From assembly GCA_017305195.1 (NCBI GenBank), contig JAFKMU010000036.1:62001-126000 (forward strand): 64,000 bases of DNA. The letters are read 5' to 3'. Below are positions 1 through 7,850 of the stretch, one piece after another. The DNA is from Verrucomicrobiota bacterium. GTDB lineage: Bacteria > Verrucomicrobiota > Verrucomicrobiia > Chthoniobacterales > Terrimicrobiaceae. The stretch's first letter is position 1; each line of letters opens with the position of its first letter. Position numbers and translations under genes: made by a program. Under the pieces are notes generated by a model. It was not told the origin of the DNA, ran no database searches, and saw nothing but the letters and a program-made list of their open reading frames with translations.

Positions 1-64
1 CCTCACCGGTCAGGAAGCTCGCAAGCAAAACGTTGGCGGGGAGCTCCTCGCTTACATCTGGTAA
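1..64 (+). CDS. rpsH: 30S ribosomal protein S8, C-terminal end (partial)
   Basis: Only the last 20 codons and the TAA stop are in the window; the gene begins upstream. The visible peptide contains EARKQNVGGELLAYIW, the conserved C-terminus of S8, which binds the central domain of 16S rRNA. It sits 6 nt before rplF, exactly where S8 lies in the bacterial spc operon (S8-L6-L18-S5-L15). The identification rests on this tail plus the perfect neighbourhood. Confidence 0.9.
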   Translation, partial: LTGQEARKQNVGGELLAYIW

Positions 65-70
65 TCAGCC

Positions 71-610
71 ATGTCACGTATCGGCAAAAAACCCATTGAA
101 GTGTCCGCCAAAGTCAAAGTGGCGGTCGGCAACGAAGGCGCCGTGACGGTGGAAGGTCCCAAGGGCAAGCTGTCCTGGACCCTTCCGAAGGCTGTCAGCG
201 CCCGTCTTGAAGGCAATACCCTCACCGTTGATCGTTCGGATGAAACCCGCCAGTCGAAGGCCCTCCATGGCCTGAGCCGCGCGCTCCTCGCCAACATGAT
301 CCTCGGCGTCGAGCAGGGCTTCCGCAAGGATCTTGAGATCCAGGGCGTCGGCTTCAAGGCCGCCGTTCAAGGCGACAAGCTCAACCTGAGCCTCGGCAAA
401 TCCCATCCGATCCTCTTCAGCATTCCGAAGGAAGTGAAGATCACGGTCGCGGACAACACCAAGATCGCCATCGAAGGTATCGACAAACACATCGTCGGAC
501 AGACCGCTGCCGACATCCGCGCGTACTATCCGCCCGAGCCTTACAAGGGCAAGGGCATCCGTTTCGCCGGAGAACAAATCCGCCGCAAGGAAGGCAAAAC
601 CGTCCAGTAA
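71..610 (+). CDS. rplF: 50S ribosomal protein L6
   Basis: This 179-aa protein has normal L6 length. It begins MSRIGKKPIE, the usual L6 start, and ends with PEPYKGKGIRFAGE followed by a basic tail, the L6 C-terminal signature. L6 is two tandem alpha/beta domains that bind 23S rRNA helix 97 near the GTPase-associated centre of the large subunit. The gene lies 6 nt after rpsH and 3 nt before rplR, so it is translated as part of the spc operon. Nothing unusual was seen. Confidence 0.98.
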   Translation: MSRIGKKPIEVSAKVKVAVGNEGAVTVEGPKGKLSWTLPKAVSARLEGNTLTVDRSDETRQSKALHGLSRALLANMILGVEQGFRKDLEIQGVGFKAAVQGDKLNLSLGKSHPILFSIPKEVKITVADNTKIAIEGIDKHIVGQTAADIRAYYPPEPYKGKGIRFAGEQIRRKEGKTVQ

Positions 611-613
611 GCC

Positions 614-976
614 ATGGCCGAAAAGCAAGCCAACAAACGTCAACTCCGTCACGTGCGCCTTCGCAAGAAGGTCGCCGGAACCACCGAGCGTCCGCGCCTG
701 GCAGTTCACTTCTCGGAGCGTCACATCACCGCCCAGGTCATCGACGACACGATCGGCAAGACGGTCGCCTCCGTGCATACCACGGAGTCCGAGCTTCGCT
801 CCGACAAGACGACCCGTGCGAACGTGGAAACCGCCGTCAAGGTGGGCAAACTCATCGCCGAACGCGTTTCTTCCAAGAGCGTGAAAAAGGTCGTATTCGA
901 CCGCGGCGGTTTCAAATACCACGGCAAGGTGAAGGCTCTGGCCGACGCCGCCCGTGAAGCAGGACTCGAATTCTAA
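614..976 (+). CDS. rplR: 50S ribosomal protein L18
   Basis: The 120-aa product matches L18 in length and layout: a basic N-terminus ([13 protein letters not shown]), [20 protein letters not shown], and the C-terminal [26 protein letters not shown] typical of the family. L18 binds 5S rRNA and helps seat it in the central protuberance with L5 and L25. It starts 3 nt after rplF and ends 6 nt before rpsE. The ATG at 614 is the only sensible start. Confidence 0.98.
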   Translation: MAEKQANKRQLRHVRLRKKVAGTTERPRLAVHFSERHITAQVIDDTIGKTVASVHTTESELRSDKTTRANVETAVKVGKLIAERVSSKSVKKVVFDRGGFKYHGKVKALADAAREAGLEF

Positions 977-982
977 ACCACC

Positions 983-1534
983 ATGGCTCCTCCAAGAAAA
1001 CACAACAATCATCGCTCCAACGACAACGTCGACAAGGAGCCCAAGGAGACGACAGAGAAGGTGGTTTTCATCAATCGATGCGCCAAGGTCGTGAAGGGCG
1101 GACGCCGCTTCAGCTTCAGCGCGCTCATCGTTTCTGGAAACCACAAGGGCCGCGTGGGCATCGGCTTCGGCAAGGCCAATGAGGTCAGCGAAGCGATTCG
1201 CAAGGCGACCGAGTCGGCCAAGAAGCACATGCTCAACATCGCCGTGCATGAAAACACGATCCCGCATGAGGTGATCGGTGAGTTCGGCGGCGGTCGCGTG
1301 CTGCTCCGTCCCGCCTCGCCCGGTACCGGCATCATCGCTGGTGGCGCCGTGCGTGCGGTCATCGAGGCCGTGGGCATCCGCGACATCCTCGCGAAGTCGC
1401 TGGGCTCCAGCAATCCGTCCAACGTGTCCAAGGCCACCCTCGAGGCGCTCACCGCGCTTCGTCCGAAGGAAGCCATCTTCAAAATCCGCGGCAAGGAGTT
1501 CAAGCCCAAGGCTGCTCAACCCGTCGCTGCTTAA
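983..1534 (+). CDS. rpsE: 30S ribosomal protein S5
   Basis: The protein is 183 aa. The N-terminal double-stranded-RNA-binding domain ([21 protein letters not shown], about residues 37-57) is followed by the [15 protein letters not shown] segment and a C-terminal domain with [19 protein letters not shown]5 sits at the mRNA entry site and influences decoding accuracy. The first 25 residues are hydrophilic and somewhat longer than in E. coli S5. The next gene is rplO, 3 nt downstream: rpmD (L30), which normally lies between S5 and L15, is missing. Confidence 0.98.
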   Translation: MAPPRKHNNHRSNDNVDKEPKETTEKVVFINRCAKVVKGGRRFSFSALIVSGNHKGRVGIGFGKANEVSEAIRKATESAKKHMLNIAVHENTIPHEVIGEFGGGRVLLRPASPGTGIIAGGAVRAVIEAVGIRDILAKSLGSSNPSNVSKATLEALTALRPKEAIFKIRGKEFKPKAAQPVAA

Positions 1535-1537
1535 TCC

Positions 1538-2011
1538 ATGAGACTGCACGATCTTAAACCCAATCCTGGCGCCAAGCATCGCCGCAAGCGTCTTGGCATC
1601 GGCGAAAGCTCCGGCAAAGGTAAAACCTCGGGCAAGGGCCACAAGGGTCAGAAGGCCCGTTCCGGTGGCAGCATCCGCCCCGGTTTTGAAGGCGGCCAGA
1701 TGCCCCTTTACCGTCAGCTGCCCAAGCGCGGCTTCAACAACACCGCCTTCAAGACGGTCTACGGTGTCGTCAACATCGACGACCTCGAGAAGCGCTTTGA
1801 AGACGGCGCCGCCATCAACGAGAAGCTCCTCCGCGGCTCGGGCCTTGTCAAAGGCACGTTCGACGGCGTGAAAGTCCTCGGCCGTGGCGAGACCACGAAG
1901 AAATTCCACCTCGAAGTGGACAGCATCAGCGCCTCTGCCAAAGAGAAGATCGAAAAGGCAGGCGGCTCGGTGACGTTGACTCGGAAGCCGGAAACGGCTA
2001 GCGGGAAGTAG
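1538..2011 (+). CDS. rplO: 50S ribosomal protein L15
   Basis: The 157-aa protein starts MRLHDLKPNPGAKHRRKRLGIG and carries the Gly/Lys-rich loop (GKGKTSGKGHKGQKARSGG) and GFEGGQMPLYRQLPKRGF, both diagnostic of L15, a late-binding 23S rRNA protein. It follows rpsE directly (3 nt) with no rpmD between them. Its stop codon lies in the loop of a strong inverted repeat (1996-2027) before secY, so expression of secY relative to the ribosomal genes may be adjusted there. Confidence 0.98.
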   Translation: MRLHDLKPNPGAKHRRKRLGIGESSGKGKTSGKGHKGQKARSGGSIRPGFEGGQMPLYRQLPKRGFNNTAFKTVYGVVNIDDLEKRFEDGAAINEKLLRGSGLVKGTFDGVKVLGRGETTKKFHLEVDSISASAKEKIEKAGGSVTLTRKPETASGK

Positions 2012-2027
2012 TTTTTTCCCGCTAACC
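1996..2027 (+). promoter_or_regulatory. Stem-loop at the rplO-secY junction
   Basis: TAGCGGGAA (1999-2007) is the exact reverse complement of TTCCCGCTA (2016-2024). GG/CC pairs extend the stem after one mismatch. The loop holds the rplO stop codon and a run of T residues. No T-tract follows the 3' arm, so it does not look like a classic terminator. A role in mRNA processing, stability or partial attenuation between the ribosomal genes and secY is inferred. Confidence 0.5.
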
Positions 2028-2040
2028 TGTCTCTCTTCCG

Positions 2041-3546
2041 ATGATCTCTGCCTTCACCAACATCTTTAAGATTCCGGAACTTCGTCAGCGTGTTCTCTTC
2101 ACGCTGGCGATGATCATCATCATTCGTGCTGGTTCCGCCATCACGACGCCCGGAGTGAATGCAGAGGTGCTGCGGCAATGGTTTGAGCACGCGGGGTCCA
2201 ATCCCGCGGGCGGCATTGCGGCATTGTTCAACCTGTTCAGCGGCGGTTCCCTGGCGCATTGCGCCATCTTCTCGCTCGGCGTGATGCCGTACATCAGTGC
2301 GTCCATCATGCTGCAGCTCCTCACTGCGGTCATCCCGCAGCTGGGCAAGCTGTCCCGCGAGGACGGCGGTCGCCGCAAGATCATGCAGTACACGCGTTAT
2401 GCGACGATCGTGCTCTGCGTGTTTCAGGGCTTTCTCCTGGCGAAATCGCTGGAGAATCCTCAGGCCAATCCCTTCCTGCCCGGCATCATCGATACGATGA
2501 ATCGTCTGGGCATGGCGCTGGTTCCCGTGCCGGGTTGGCAGTTCCAGGTCATCACGATCCTTACCCTTACGGCGGGCACGATGTTCCTCATGTGGCTGGG
2601 CGACCAGATCACGGAGCGGGGCATCGGCAATGGCGTCTCGCTCATCATCACGGTGGGTATCCTGGCGCAGCTCCCGGCAGGTCTCGTGTTTGCCTGGCGT
2701 ACCTTCGTGCCCACGGGTGCTGAGCAGCAGGCCAGTGTGAGTCCGATCGTGCTGGTACTCCTGTGCTTGTTCCTTGTCTTCGTTATCGCTTCGGTCATCG
2801 CGGTGACGCAGGCTCAGCGCAAGATCAGCATCCAGTACGCCAAGCGCGTGGTGGGTCGCAAGGTCTACGGCGGCCAGACGCAGTACATGCCGCTCAAGGT
2901 CAACTACGCGGGTGTGATGCCGATCATCTTCGCGCAGGCCATCCTGCTCTTCCCGTCGACCATCATCAACATGGCGTTCCCGCAGAATCCTACTGCGCAG
3001 TGGCTCGCCAACATGCTGGCCGTGGGATGGCTGCATTACGTGCTCTTCGGAGCGATGATTTTCTTCTTCAGCTATTTCTGGGTGGCTACTCAGTTCCAGC
3101 CGGTCCAGATCGCTGATGACCTCAAGAAATACGGTGGCTTCATCCCGGGCGTGCGTCCGGGCAAGCCGACAGCCGACTTCCTCGACTTCACGATGTCGCG
3201 GCTGACGTTTGCCGGAGCCATCTTCCTCACGATCATTGCGGTGTTGCCGCAGCTTCTCTCCCAGTGGCTGCGTGTGCCGTACATGACCGCTCAATTCTTC
3301 GGCGGCACAGGTGTACTGATTATCGTTGGCGTCGTGCTTGATACGATGCGCCAGATCGAAACGCACCTGCTGCAGCGCCATTACGATGGATTCCTGCGCA
3401 AAGGCAAGATCCGTGGGGCTCGCGATTCTCGCCCCCGCATGGGATCGGGCCAGGTGCTCGACGACAGCAAGCTCGTATTGATCTACGCTGCTATCGGAGT
3501 GCTCGTCATCGCTGGTATTACGGTTTCCATCGCCTTCCGACGGTAA
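2041..3546 (+). CDS. secY: Preprotein translocase subunit SecY
   Basis: At 501 aa this is longer than E. coli SecY (443 aa). About ten hydrophobic segments run through it. SecY landmarks are visible: the N-terminal IPELRQRVLFTL, plug-region text FNLFSGGSLAHCAIFSLGVMPYISASI, QITERGIGNGVSLII, and the cytoplasmic loop QAQRKISIQYAKRVVGRKVYGG. SecY forms the inner-membrane protein-conducting channel with SecE and SecG. The extra length lies partly in the periplasmic loop near residues 130-170. It follows rplO by 29 nt and precedes adk by 4 nt, the standard order. Confidence 0.98.
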   Translation: MISAFTNIFKIPELRQRVLFTLAMIIIIRAGSAITTPGVNAEVLRQWFEHAGSNPAGGIAALFNLFSGGSLAHCAIFSLGVMPYISASIMLQLLTAVIPQLGKLSREDGGRRKIMQYTRYATIVLCVFQGFLLAKSLENPQANPFLPGIIDTMNRLGMALVPVPGWQFQVITILTLTAGTMFLMWLGDQITERGIGNGVSLIITVGILAQLPAGLVFAWRTFVPTGAEQQASVSPIVLVLLCLFLVFVIASVIAVTQAQRKISIQYAKRVVGRKVYGGQTQYMPLKVNYAGVMPIIFAQAILLFPSTIINMAFPQNPTAQWLANMLAVGWLHYVLFGAMIFFFSYFWVATQFQPVQIADDLKKYGGFIPGVRPGKPTADFLDFTMSRLTFAGAIFLTIIAVLPQLLSQWLRVPYMTAQFFGGTGVLIIVGVVLDTMRQIETHLLQRHYDGFLRKGKIRGARDSRPRMGSGQVLDDSKLVLIYAAIGVLVIAGITVSIAFRR

Positions 3547-3550
3547 GGCC

Positions 3551-4246
3551 ATGAAAAATCGGATCGTCCTCCTCGGCCCGCCTGCCACAGGCAAGGGCAC
3601 GCAAGCTGCACTCCTCTCGGCGACGTTTGGGATTCCCGCAGCTTCGACCGGAGCCATGCTCCGCGAGGAAAAGGCGCGCGGAAGCGCTGCTGGCATCGAG
3701 GCCGCCAAATGGACGGACCGAGGCATGCTCTTCCCGGACGATCTCGCCCTGCGCGTCGTGTGGCAGTGGATCGATGGGCGCGAGCGCTTCATCCTCGACG
3801 GATTTCCCCGCACCAAGGGCCAGGCGGAGACTTTCGACGCGGGCCTGAAAGAGCGCCGGATCGAGCTCGACGTTGTGTATTTCCTGGATCTTCCCGAGGA
3901 CATCATCCGCGAGCGTATGTGCAGCCGCCTGACGTGCACAAAGTGCAGTGCGGTGTACAACGAGACTTTTCACAAGGTGACAGCCGTGACGCCATGCCCG
4001 GCCTGCGGTTCTCCGCTGGCCCGCCGCGCCGACGACACCCACGAGGCCCTCGACAGCCGCATGGCTCAGTACCGCGAGCACACGCTCCCGGTCGTGGAGC
4101 ATTACCGCACCGTCGGCCTGCTCAAGACGATCGACGCCCGCCCGGGCCGCGATGCCATTTTCCAGACGCTTTACCGGGATATTTCCGGAGCCGAACTCCC
4201 CGCCAACTCGCAAGAGGTGCGCGCCGCCCTGGAGGCACTCGCATGA
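3551..4246 (+). CDS. adk: Adenylate kinase
   Basis: The 231-aa enzyme interconverts AMP + ATP and 2 ADP. The P-loop is GPPATGKGTQ (residues 9-18), a variant of the usual GPPGAGKGT. FILDGFPRTKGQAE is the conserved NMP/core motif. The LID domain carries two CxxC pairs (CTKC and CPAC), so it should bind a structural zinc, as in Gram-positive and many thermophilic enzymes. The stop overlaps the map start as ATGA, indicating translational coupling in the secY-adk-map-infA block. Confidence 0.95.
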   Translation: MKNRIVLLGPPATGKGTQAALLSATFGIPAASTGAMLREEKARGSAAGIEAAKWTDRGMLFPDDLALRVVWQWIDGRERFILDGFPRTKGQAETFDAGLKERRIELDVVYFLDLPEDIIRERMCSRLTCTKCSAVYNETFHKVTAVTPCPACGSPLARRADDTHEALDSRMAQYREHTLPVVEHYRTVGLLKTIDARPGRDAIFQTLYRDISGAELPANSQEVRAALEALA

Positions 4247-5007
4247 TCCCGATCAAGCGCGGACCCGAGATCCAGAAGATGCGCAAAGCCGGTGAGACGG
4301 CTGCGAACATCCTCAACCGACTGGCTGACCTCATCGCCCCTGGCGTGACCACCGGCGAGATCGACCACGCCGCCTCCCAGTATATGGCCGAGGCGGGAGT
4401 GAAAAGCGCCTTTCACGGATACAAGAAATTTCCGGGCTACATCTGCATCAGCCTCAACGAAGAGGTGGTGCATGGCATCGGCGGCCCCCGCAAGATCCAG
4501 TACGGCGATATCGTAAAGCTCGACGTCGGCGTCGTGCAGGATGGATGGATGGGTGATACGGCCGCGAGCATTCCCGTCGGCATCATTGATCCTGCAACCG
4601 AGCAGCTTCTGACCGTCTCGGAACAGTCGCTCAATATTGCCGTGTCCCTGGCTCGTGCCGGAACGCACCTCGGCGACGTGTGCGCCTCGGTGGACGAGCA
4701 TATTTCCAAATACGGCTACACTGTGGTGCGTGAGTTCGTCGGCCATGGCGTCGGCCGCAGCCTGCACGAGGAACCGCAGATCCCGAACTTTGGCCGACGC
4801 GGTACGGGACCCATCCTGCGCGCTGGCATGACACTGGCCATCGAGCCCATGGTCAACATGGGAACGGCCCGCGTAAAACTCCTTTCCGACAAGTGGACAG
4901 TGGTGACCCAGGATGGTCGTCCATCTGCCCATTTTGAACACACCGTACTCGTCACCGACGGCGATCCCGAAGTCTTGACATGGCCAAGAAAGACGCTATT
5001 GAAGTAG
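4243..5007 (+). CDS. map: Methionine aminopeptidase, type I
   Basis: The 254-aa protein removes the initiator Met from nascent chains. It starts [18 protein letters not shown]. Type I residues are all visible: [16 protein letters not shown] (metal-binding Asp pair), [16 protein letters not shown] (metal-binding His) and the final HFEHTVLVT (metal-binding Glu). The start ATG overlaps the adk stop (ATGA). The frame runs 28 nt into infA and ends with an extra WPRKTLLK tail after the usual C-terminus, an unusually deep overlap. Confidence 0.96.
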   Translation: MIPIKRGPEIQKMRKAGETAANILNRLADLIAPGVTTGEIDHAASQYMAEAGVKSAFHGYKKFPGYICISLNEEVVHGIGGPRKIQYGDIVKLDVGVVQDGWMGDTAASIPVGIIDPATEQLLTVSEQSLNIAVSLARAGTHLGDVCASVDEHISKYGYTVVREFVGHGVGRSLHEEPQIPNFGRRGTGPILRAGMTLAIEPMVNMGTARVKLLSDKWTVVTQDGRPSAHFEHTVLVTDGDPEVLTWPRKTLLK

Positions 5008-5225
5008 AAGGGAAGGTCGTCGAGTTGCTGCCCAATACCATGTTCCGAGTCGAACTGTCGAATGGGCACCGCGTACTTGCACACATTTCCGGAAAGATGC
5101 GGCTGCACTTCATTCGCATTCTTCCTGGTGACAGAGTCATGGTGGAGATGTCCCCATACGATCTCACCAAAGGCCGCATAACATTCCGGCATAAAGATAC
5201 GCCCAAACCACAAACTGCAAAATGA
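4980..5225 (+). CDS. infA: Translation initiation factor IF-1
   Basis: IF-1 occupies the ribosomal A site during initiation. This 81-aa copy has the single OB-fold of the family: [46 protein letters not shown] and [12 protein letters not shown]. It carries about nine extra residues at the C-terminus relative to the usual 72 aa. Its ATG lies inside the 3' end of map, and its TGA overlaps the rpmJ ATG. Translation is probably coupled to both neighbours. Confidence 0.97.
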   Translation: MAKKDAIEVEGKVVELLPNTMFRVELSNGHRVLAHISGKMRLHFIRILPGDRVMVEMSPYDLTKGRITFRHKDTPKPQTAK

Positions 5226-5335
5226 AAGTTCGAGCCTCCGTTAAACGTCAGTGTGAAAGCTGCAAGATCGTGCGCCGTAAGAATGTCGTGCGCGTGATCT
5301 GCAAGAATCCGCGCCACAAGCAGAAGCAGGGCTAA
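5222..5335 (+). CDS. rpmJ: 50S ribosomal protein L36 (zinc-ribbon type)
   Basis: A 37-aa ORF begins [15 protein letters not shown] and ends [12 protein letters not shown]. The C-x2-C...C-x4-H arrangement (Cys11, Cys14, Cys27, His32) is the zinc ribbon of the zinc-binding form of L36. The ATG overlaps the infA stop as ATGA, and rpsM follows after 40 nt, the conserved order infA-rpmJ-rpsM. L36 is the smallest large-subunit protein and contacts 23S rRNA. A zinc-requiring L36 could be under zinc control if a C-minus copy exists elsewhere. Confidence 0.95.
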   Translation: MKVRASVKRQCESCKIVRRKNVVRVICKNPRHKQKQG

Positions 5336-5375
5336 TTACCTGACCTGAAGTACAACTCTTAACCGACCTAATAGT

Positions 5376-5771
5376 ATGCCCCGCCTTCTTGGAGTAGAAA
5401 TTCCCGGTGACAAACGCATCGAGGCCTCGCTGCCGTACATCTACGGCATCGGCCCGAGCAACACGAAGCGTGTGTTGGAGACTGCCAACATCGATCCCAA
5501 CACCCGCGCCAAAGACCTTTCGCCTGAACAACTCAATGCGATCATCCACGCGATCAACTCGCTGAAGATCGTGATCGAAGGCGATCTCCGCCGCGAGGTG
5601 CAGAGCAATCTGAAGCGCCTCCAGGCCATTAACTGCTACCGCGGCATCCGCCACCGGCGTGGATTGCCTGTCCGCGGACAGCGCACGTCCACCAACGCCC
5701 GCACCCGCAAGGGCCCGCGTCGGACCGTTGGCGTGCAGCGCAACCCGAACGCCAAAGCCGGCAAAGTGTAA
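5376..5771 (+). CDS. rpsM: 30S ribosomal protein S13
   Basis: The 131-aa protein starts [19 protein letters not shown]. It contains [15 protein letters not shown] (helix-two-turn-helix, residues 21-35) and the C-terminal [25 protein letters not shown] typical of S13, which sits in the small-subunit head and contacts tRNA and the B1 bridges to L5. The N-terminus is slightly extended. It is separated by 40 nt from rpmJ and 11 nt from rpsK, consistent with one alpha-operon transcript. Confidence 0.97.
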   Translation: MPRLLGVEIPGDKRIEASLPYIYGIGPSNTKRVLETANIDPNTRAKDLSPEQLNAIIHAINSLKIVIEGDLRREVQSNLKRLQAINCYRGIRHRRGLPVRGQRTSTNARTRKGPRRTVGVQRNPNAKAGKV

Positions 5772-5782
5772 TTGATTGAATC

Positions 5783-6487
5783 ATGGCTGACGAATTGAAC
5801 CCTACGCCTGCGGCTCCTGAAGGAGACGCAAAGCCCGCCGCCGAGAAGAAGCCGAAGGCGGCCCCCAAGAAAAAAGAAGCTCCCGCCACGGAAGCCGCCG
5901 CGCCTGTTGAGGCCGCCGCTCCCGTAGAGTCTGCTGCTCCTGCTGAAGTCGCCGCGCCCGTCGCTGGTGCCGAAGCTCCTGCCGCCGCCGCTGCTGCGGC
6001 TCCGAAGGAAGCCAAGCCCAAGGCTGCCAAGAAGGCTAAGAAAGAGGAGAAAAAGGAAGCCGCCGCTCCGGTCAGCGTGAGCCTCTCCCTCGACGACGCG
6101 ATCGAACCGATCAAGGTCGTCAAGGCCAAGGGTAGCAAGAACGTCACCCAGGGCGTCGCCCACGTGCAGGCCAGCTTTAACAACACGATCATCAGCATCA
6201 CGGATCTCCGCGGTGGCGTGATCGGTTGGTCGAGCGCTGGCAAGTGTGGCTTCAAAGGCTCCCGCAAGAGCACGGCCTACGCCGCCCAGATGGTTGCCCA
6301 GGACGCCTGCAAGCAGGCCATGGGACACGGCCTCAAGGAAGTGGAAGTCCGCGTCAAAGGCCCCGGCGCCGGTCGCGAATCCGCCGTCCGCGCCATGCAG
6401 GCCATCGGCCTCGAGATCACCGTCATCCGTGACGTGACCCCGGTGCCTCACAACGGTTGCCGCCCGCCGAAACAGCGCCGCGTCTGA
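5783..6487 (+). CDS. rpsK: 30S ribosomal protein S11 with long Ala/Lys/Pro-rich N-terminal extension
   Basis: The S11 core occupies about residues 118-234 ([19 protein letters not shown] through [13 protein letters not shown]) and is fully conserved. It lines the platform and the mRNA exit channel. In front lies about 115 aa of low-complexity sequence rich in Ala, Pro, Lys and Glu ([28 protein letters not shown]). No Met codon falls between residue 1 and the core, so the extension must be translated if ATG is used. Typical S11 is about 130 aa. The extension is probably disordered, and its charge pattern suggests RNA or nascent-chain contacts (inference). Confidence 0.95.
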   Translation: MADELNPTPAAPEGDAKPAAEKKPKAAPKKKEAPATEAAAPVEAAAPVESAAPAEVAAPVAGAEAPAAAAAAAPKEAKPKAAKKAKKEEKKEAAAPVSVSLSLDDAIEPIKVVKAKGSKNVTQGVAHVQASFNNTIISITDLRGGVIGWSSAGKCGFKGSRKSTAYAAQMVAQDACKQAMGHGLKEVEVRVKGPGAGRESAVRAMQAIGLEITVIRDVTPVPHNGCRPPKQRRV

Positions 6488-6510
6488 TCAGATTTTAGGA
6501 AAGGAAAGTT

Positions 6511-7122
6511 ATGGCTCGTTATACAGGACCCAAGACCAAGGTCAGCCGCCGCTACGGCACGCTCATCCACGGTTCTCCGAAAGCATTTGAACGCAAGAGC
6601 TACCCGCCGGGACAGCACGGCCCCAAGGGCTCCCGTCGCAAGCTCTCCGACTACGCACTCGCCCTCGCCGAAAAGCAGAAGCTCCGCTTCCAGTATGGCG
6701 TGCTCGAGCGTCAGTTCCGCCGCTACTTCGCGCTCGCTTCCAGCAAACGTGGCGTCACCGGTGAGATCCTGCTCCAGCTCCTCGAGACCCGTCTCGACAA
6801 CGTGGTGCAGAAGCTCGGCTTCGCCAAGACGCTCCGCGCCGCACGCCAGATGGTTTCCCACGGTCACGTCACGGTGAACGGTCGCAAGACCAACGCCTCG
6901 TCGATGAACGTAAAGCCCGGCGACAAGGTGGCTGTGAAGGTGACCGAGCGTTCCAAGCGCCTCGCCACCAAGGCCATCGACCAGACATCCGCTCAAGCGA
7001 CCCCGGACTGGCTCCAGGTCGACAAGGACGCTCTCATCGGCACCGTCGTTCGCATCCCGACCCGCGACGACATCAATCCGATCGTCAACGAGCAGCTCGT
7101 TGTCGAACTTTACTCCCGCTAG
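6511..7122 (+). CDS. rpsD: 30S ribosomal protein S4
   Basis: The 203-aa protein begins MARYTGPKTKVSRRYGT and has the S4 layout: an N-terminal 16S-binding domain without the zinc cysteines, then an S4 RNA-binding domain (LETRLDNVVQKLGFAKTLRAARQMVSHGHVTVNG, about residues 93-126). S4 is a primary 16S rRNA binder. A good ribosome-binding site (AGGAAAGG) lies ahead of the ATG. The gene ends the ribosomal cluster: a terminator follows instead of the usual rpoA-rplQ. Confidence 0.97.
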   Translation: MARYTGPKTKVSRRYGTLIHGSPKAFERKSYPPGQHGPKGSRRKLSDYALALAEKQKLRFQYGVLERQFRRYFALASSKRGVTGEILLQLLETRLDNVVQKLGFAKTLRAARQMVSHGHVTVNGRKTNASSMNVKPGDKVAVKVTERSKRLATKAIDQTSAQATPDWLQVDKDALIGTVVRIPTRDDINPIVNEQLVVELYSR

Positions 7123-7152
7123 TCTCTAGCGGAGTCAAAGTCCTCTCCTTTG

Positions 7153-7183
7153 AAAAAGCCCGCTGGCAACAGCGGGCTTTTTT
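7153..7183 (+). terminator. Intrinsic terminator of the ribosomal operon
   Basis: AGCCCGCTG (7157-7165) pairs perfectly with CAGCGGGCT (7170-7178) around a GCAA (GNRA) tetraloop. A-T pairs extend the stem on both sides, and six T residues follow. It lies 30 nt after the rpsD stop. The flanking A-run means it could also work for the opposing toxin transcript. Confidence 0.92.
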
Positions 7184-7205
7184 GCGTCTTGAGGGCTCCA
7201 GGGGT

Positions 7206-7511
7206 TTACCGGATTCGAGAAAGCTTCTCCCTTATCCACGCGGGATTTCTTCGGAGATCGAGAATCGCGATGACTTCCAGCCACGAGGATCTGGAGCGAT
7301 AGAAGATGCTGAAGGGAAACACGTTGCATAGCAAGCGGTGAATATCGCCGTGAATGACCGGATTGATGGGACCGTTGCGGGACAGGCATTCGATGTCCTC
7401 GGAAATGCGCTTCCTGAAGTATTTTCCGAGCCCGGGAGAGAGTTGATCGTAGAATCGAGAGGCTTCCCGGATGTCATCGAAGGCATCCTGGGAAATCCGA
7501 ACGCGTATCAT
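7206..7511 (-). CDS. RelE/ParE-superfamily toxin
   Basis: From the ATG at 7511 the protein is 101 aa: [22 protein letters not shown] at the start, the central RISEDIECL, and the C-terminal DIHRLLCNVFPFSIFYR and VIAILDLRRNP. This is the usual ParE/RelE text (Y-x-hydrophobic strand, then the H-R-x-P or R-N-P end). The start codon overlaps the antitoxin stop (ATGA), the normal antitoxin-first type II arrangement. RelE members cut ribosome-bound mRNA and ParE members poison gyrase; the sequence alone does not decide between them. The pair appears less GC-rich than its neighbours, which fits acquisition. Confidence 0.85.
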   Translation of the reverse strand: MIRVRISQDAFDDIREASRFYDQLSPGLGKYFRKRISEDIECLSRNGPINPVIHGDIHRLLCNVFPFSIFYRSRSSWLEVIAILDLRRNPAWIREKLSRIR

Positions 7512-7717
7512 TCTGCCGCGAGCTGATTGCGGACTTCTGCCCAATCCAGAAGTTTGCTTTCTCCCGTGTCGATGCGGGCGGCCCTTGCCTCCAGCAATTT
7601 TGCCAGTTCCGGAGAAACCGCGTCGAATTCAAAATGCGGGTGCAAATCCTCCCAGAGAGCTTCCATGATCTGAAGCTTCTCCTCCAAGGGAAGCGCGCGA
7701 ATTTCCGCTACCGACAT
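7508..7717 (-). CDS. Type II antitoxin, addiction-module component family
   Basis: This 69-aa acidic protein begins [25 protein letters not shown] and ends [14 protein letters not shown]. That is the pattern of the short addiction-module antitoxins (TIGR02574-like): an N-terminal LPxxEKLxxMExLW helix and a C-terminal DWxEVKxxL. It lies directly upstream of the toxin with a 4-nt overlap, so the two are co-translated. The pair is divergent from recA. Autoregulation by the antitoxin-toxin complex is expected from the family, but no operator was identified. Confidence 0.85.
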   Translation of the reverse strand: MSVAEIRALPLEEKLQIMEALWEDLHPHFEFDAVSPELAKLLEARAARIDTGESKLLDWAEVRNQLAAE

Positions 7718-7813
7718 GGCGTCACGATACGCGGTCGAGTGGAATCATTCAACGAATTGGTGCCGAAGATGGGAAGTGGATGCGCTGGAGGGAATTTTCC
7801 GGGAAGGGAGCTT

Positions 7814-7843
7814 GATATCGCGAAATATCCCGATAAAGTCGGG
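7814..7843 (+). promoter_or_regulatory. Two abutting inverted repeats just upstream of recA
   Basis: GATAT-N6-ATATC (7814-7829) is followed immediately by CCCGA-N5-TCGGG (7829-7843), which ends 7 nt before the recA ATG. The first has the look of a dyad operator; the second could form a small hairpin over the ribosome-binding region. No consensus LexA box of the E. coli (CTGT-N8-ACAG) or Bacillus (GAAC-N4-GTTC) type was found. Assignment to SOS control is only a possibility. Confidence 0.35.
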
Positions 7844-7850
7844 CGACACT

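Noticed and set aside
74..1909. A long open frame (611 codons) on the minus strand opposite rplF-rplO
   Set aside because: It is the shadow of four certain ribosomal protein genes in GC-rich DNA. The translation has no family resemblance.
1759..3960. A 733-codon minus-strand open frame opposite rplO-secY-adk
   Set aside because: Same reason: high GC removes stops in antisense frames, and the sense strand holds three certain genes.
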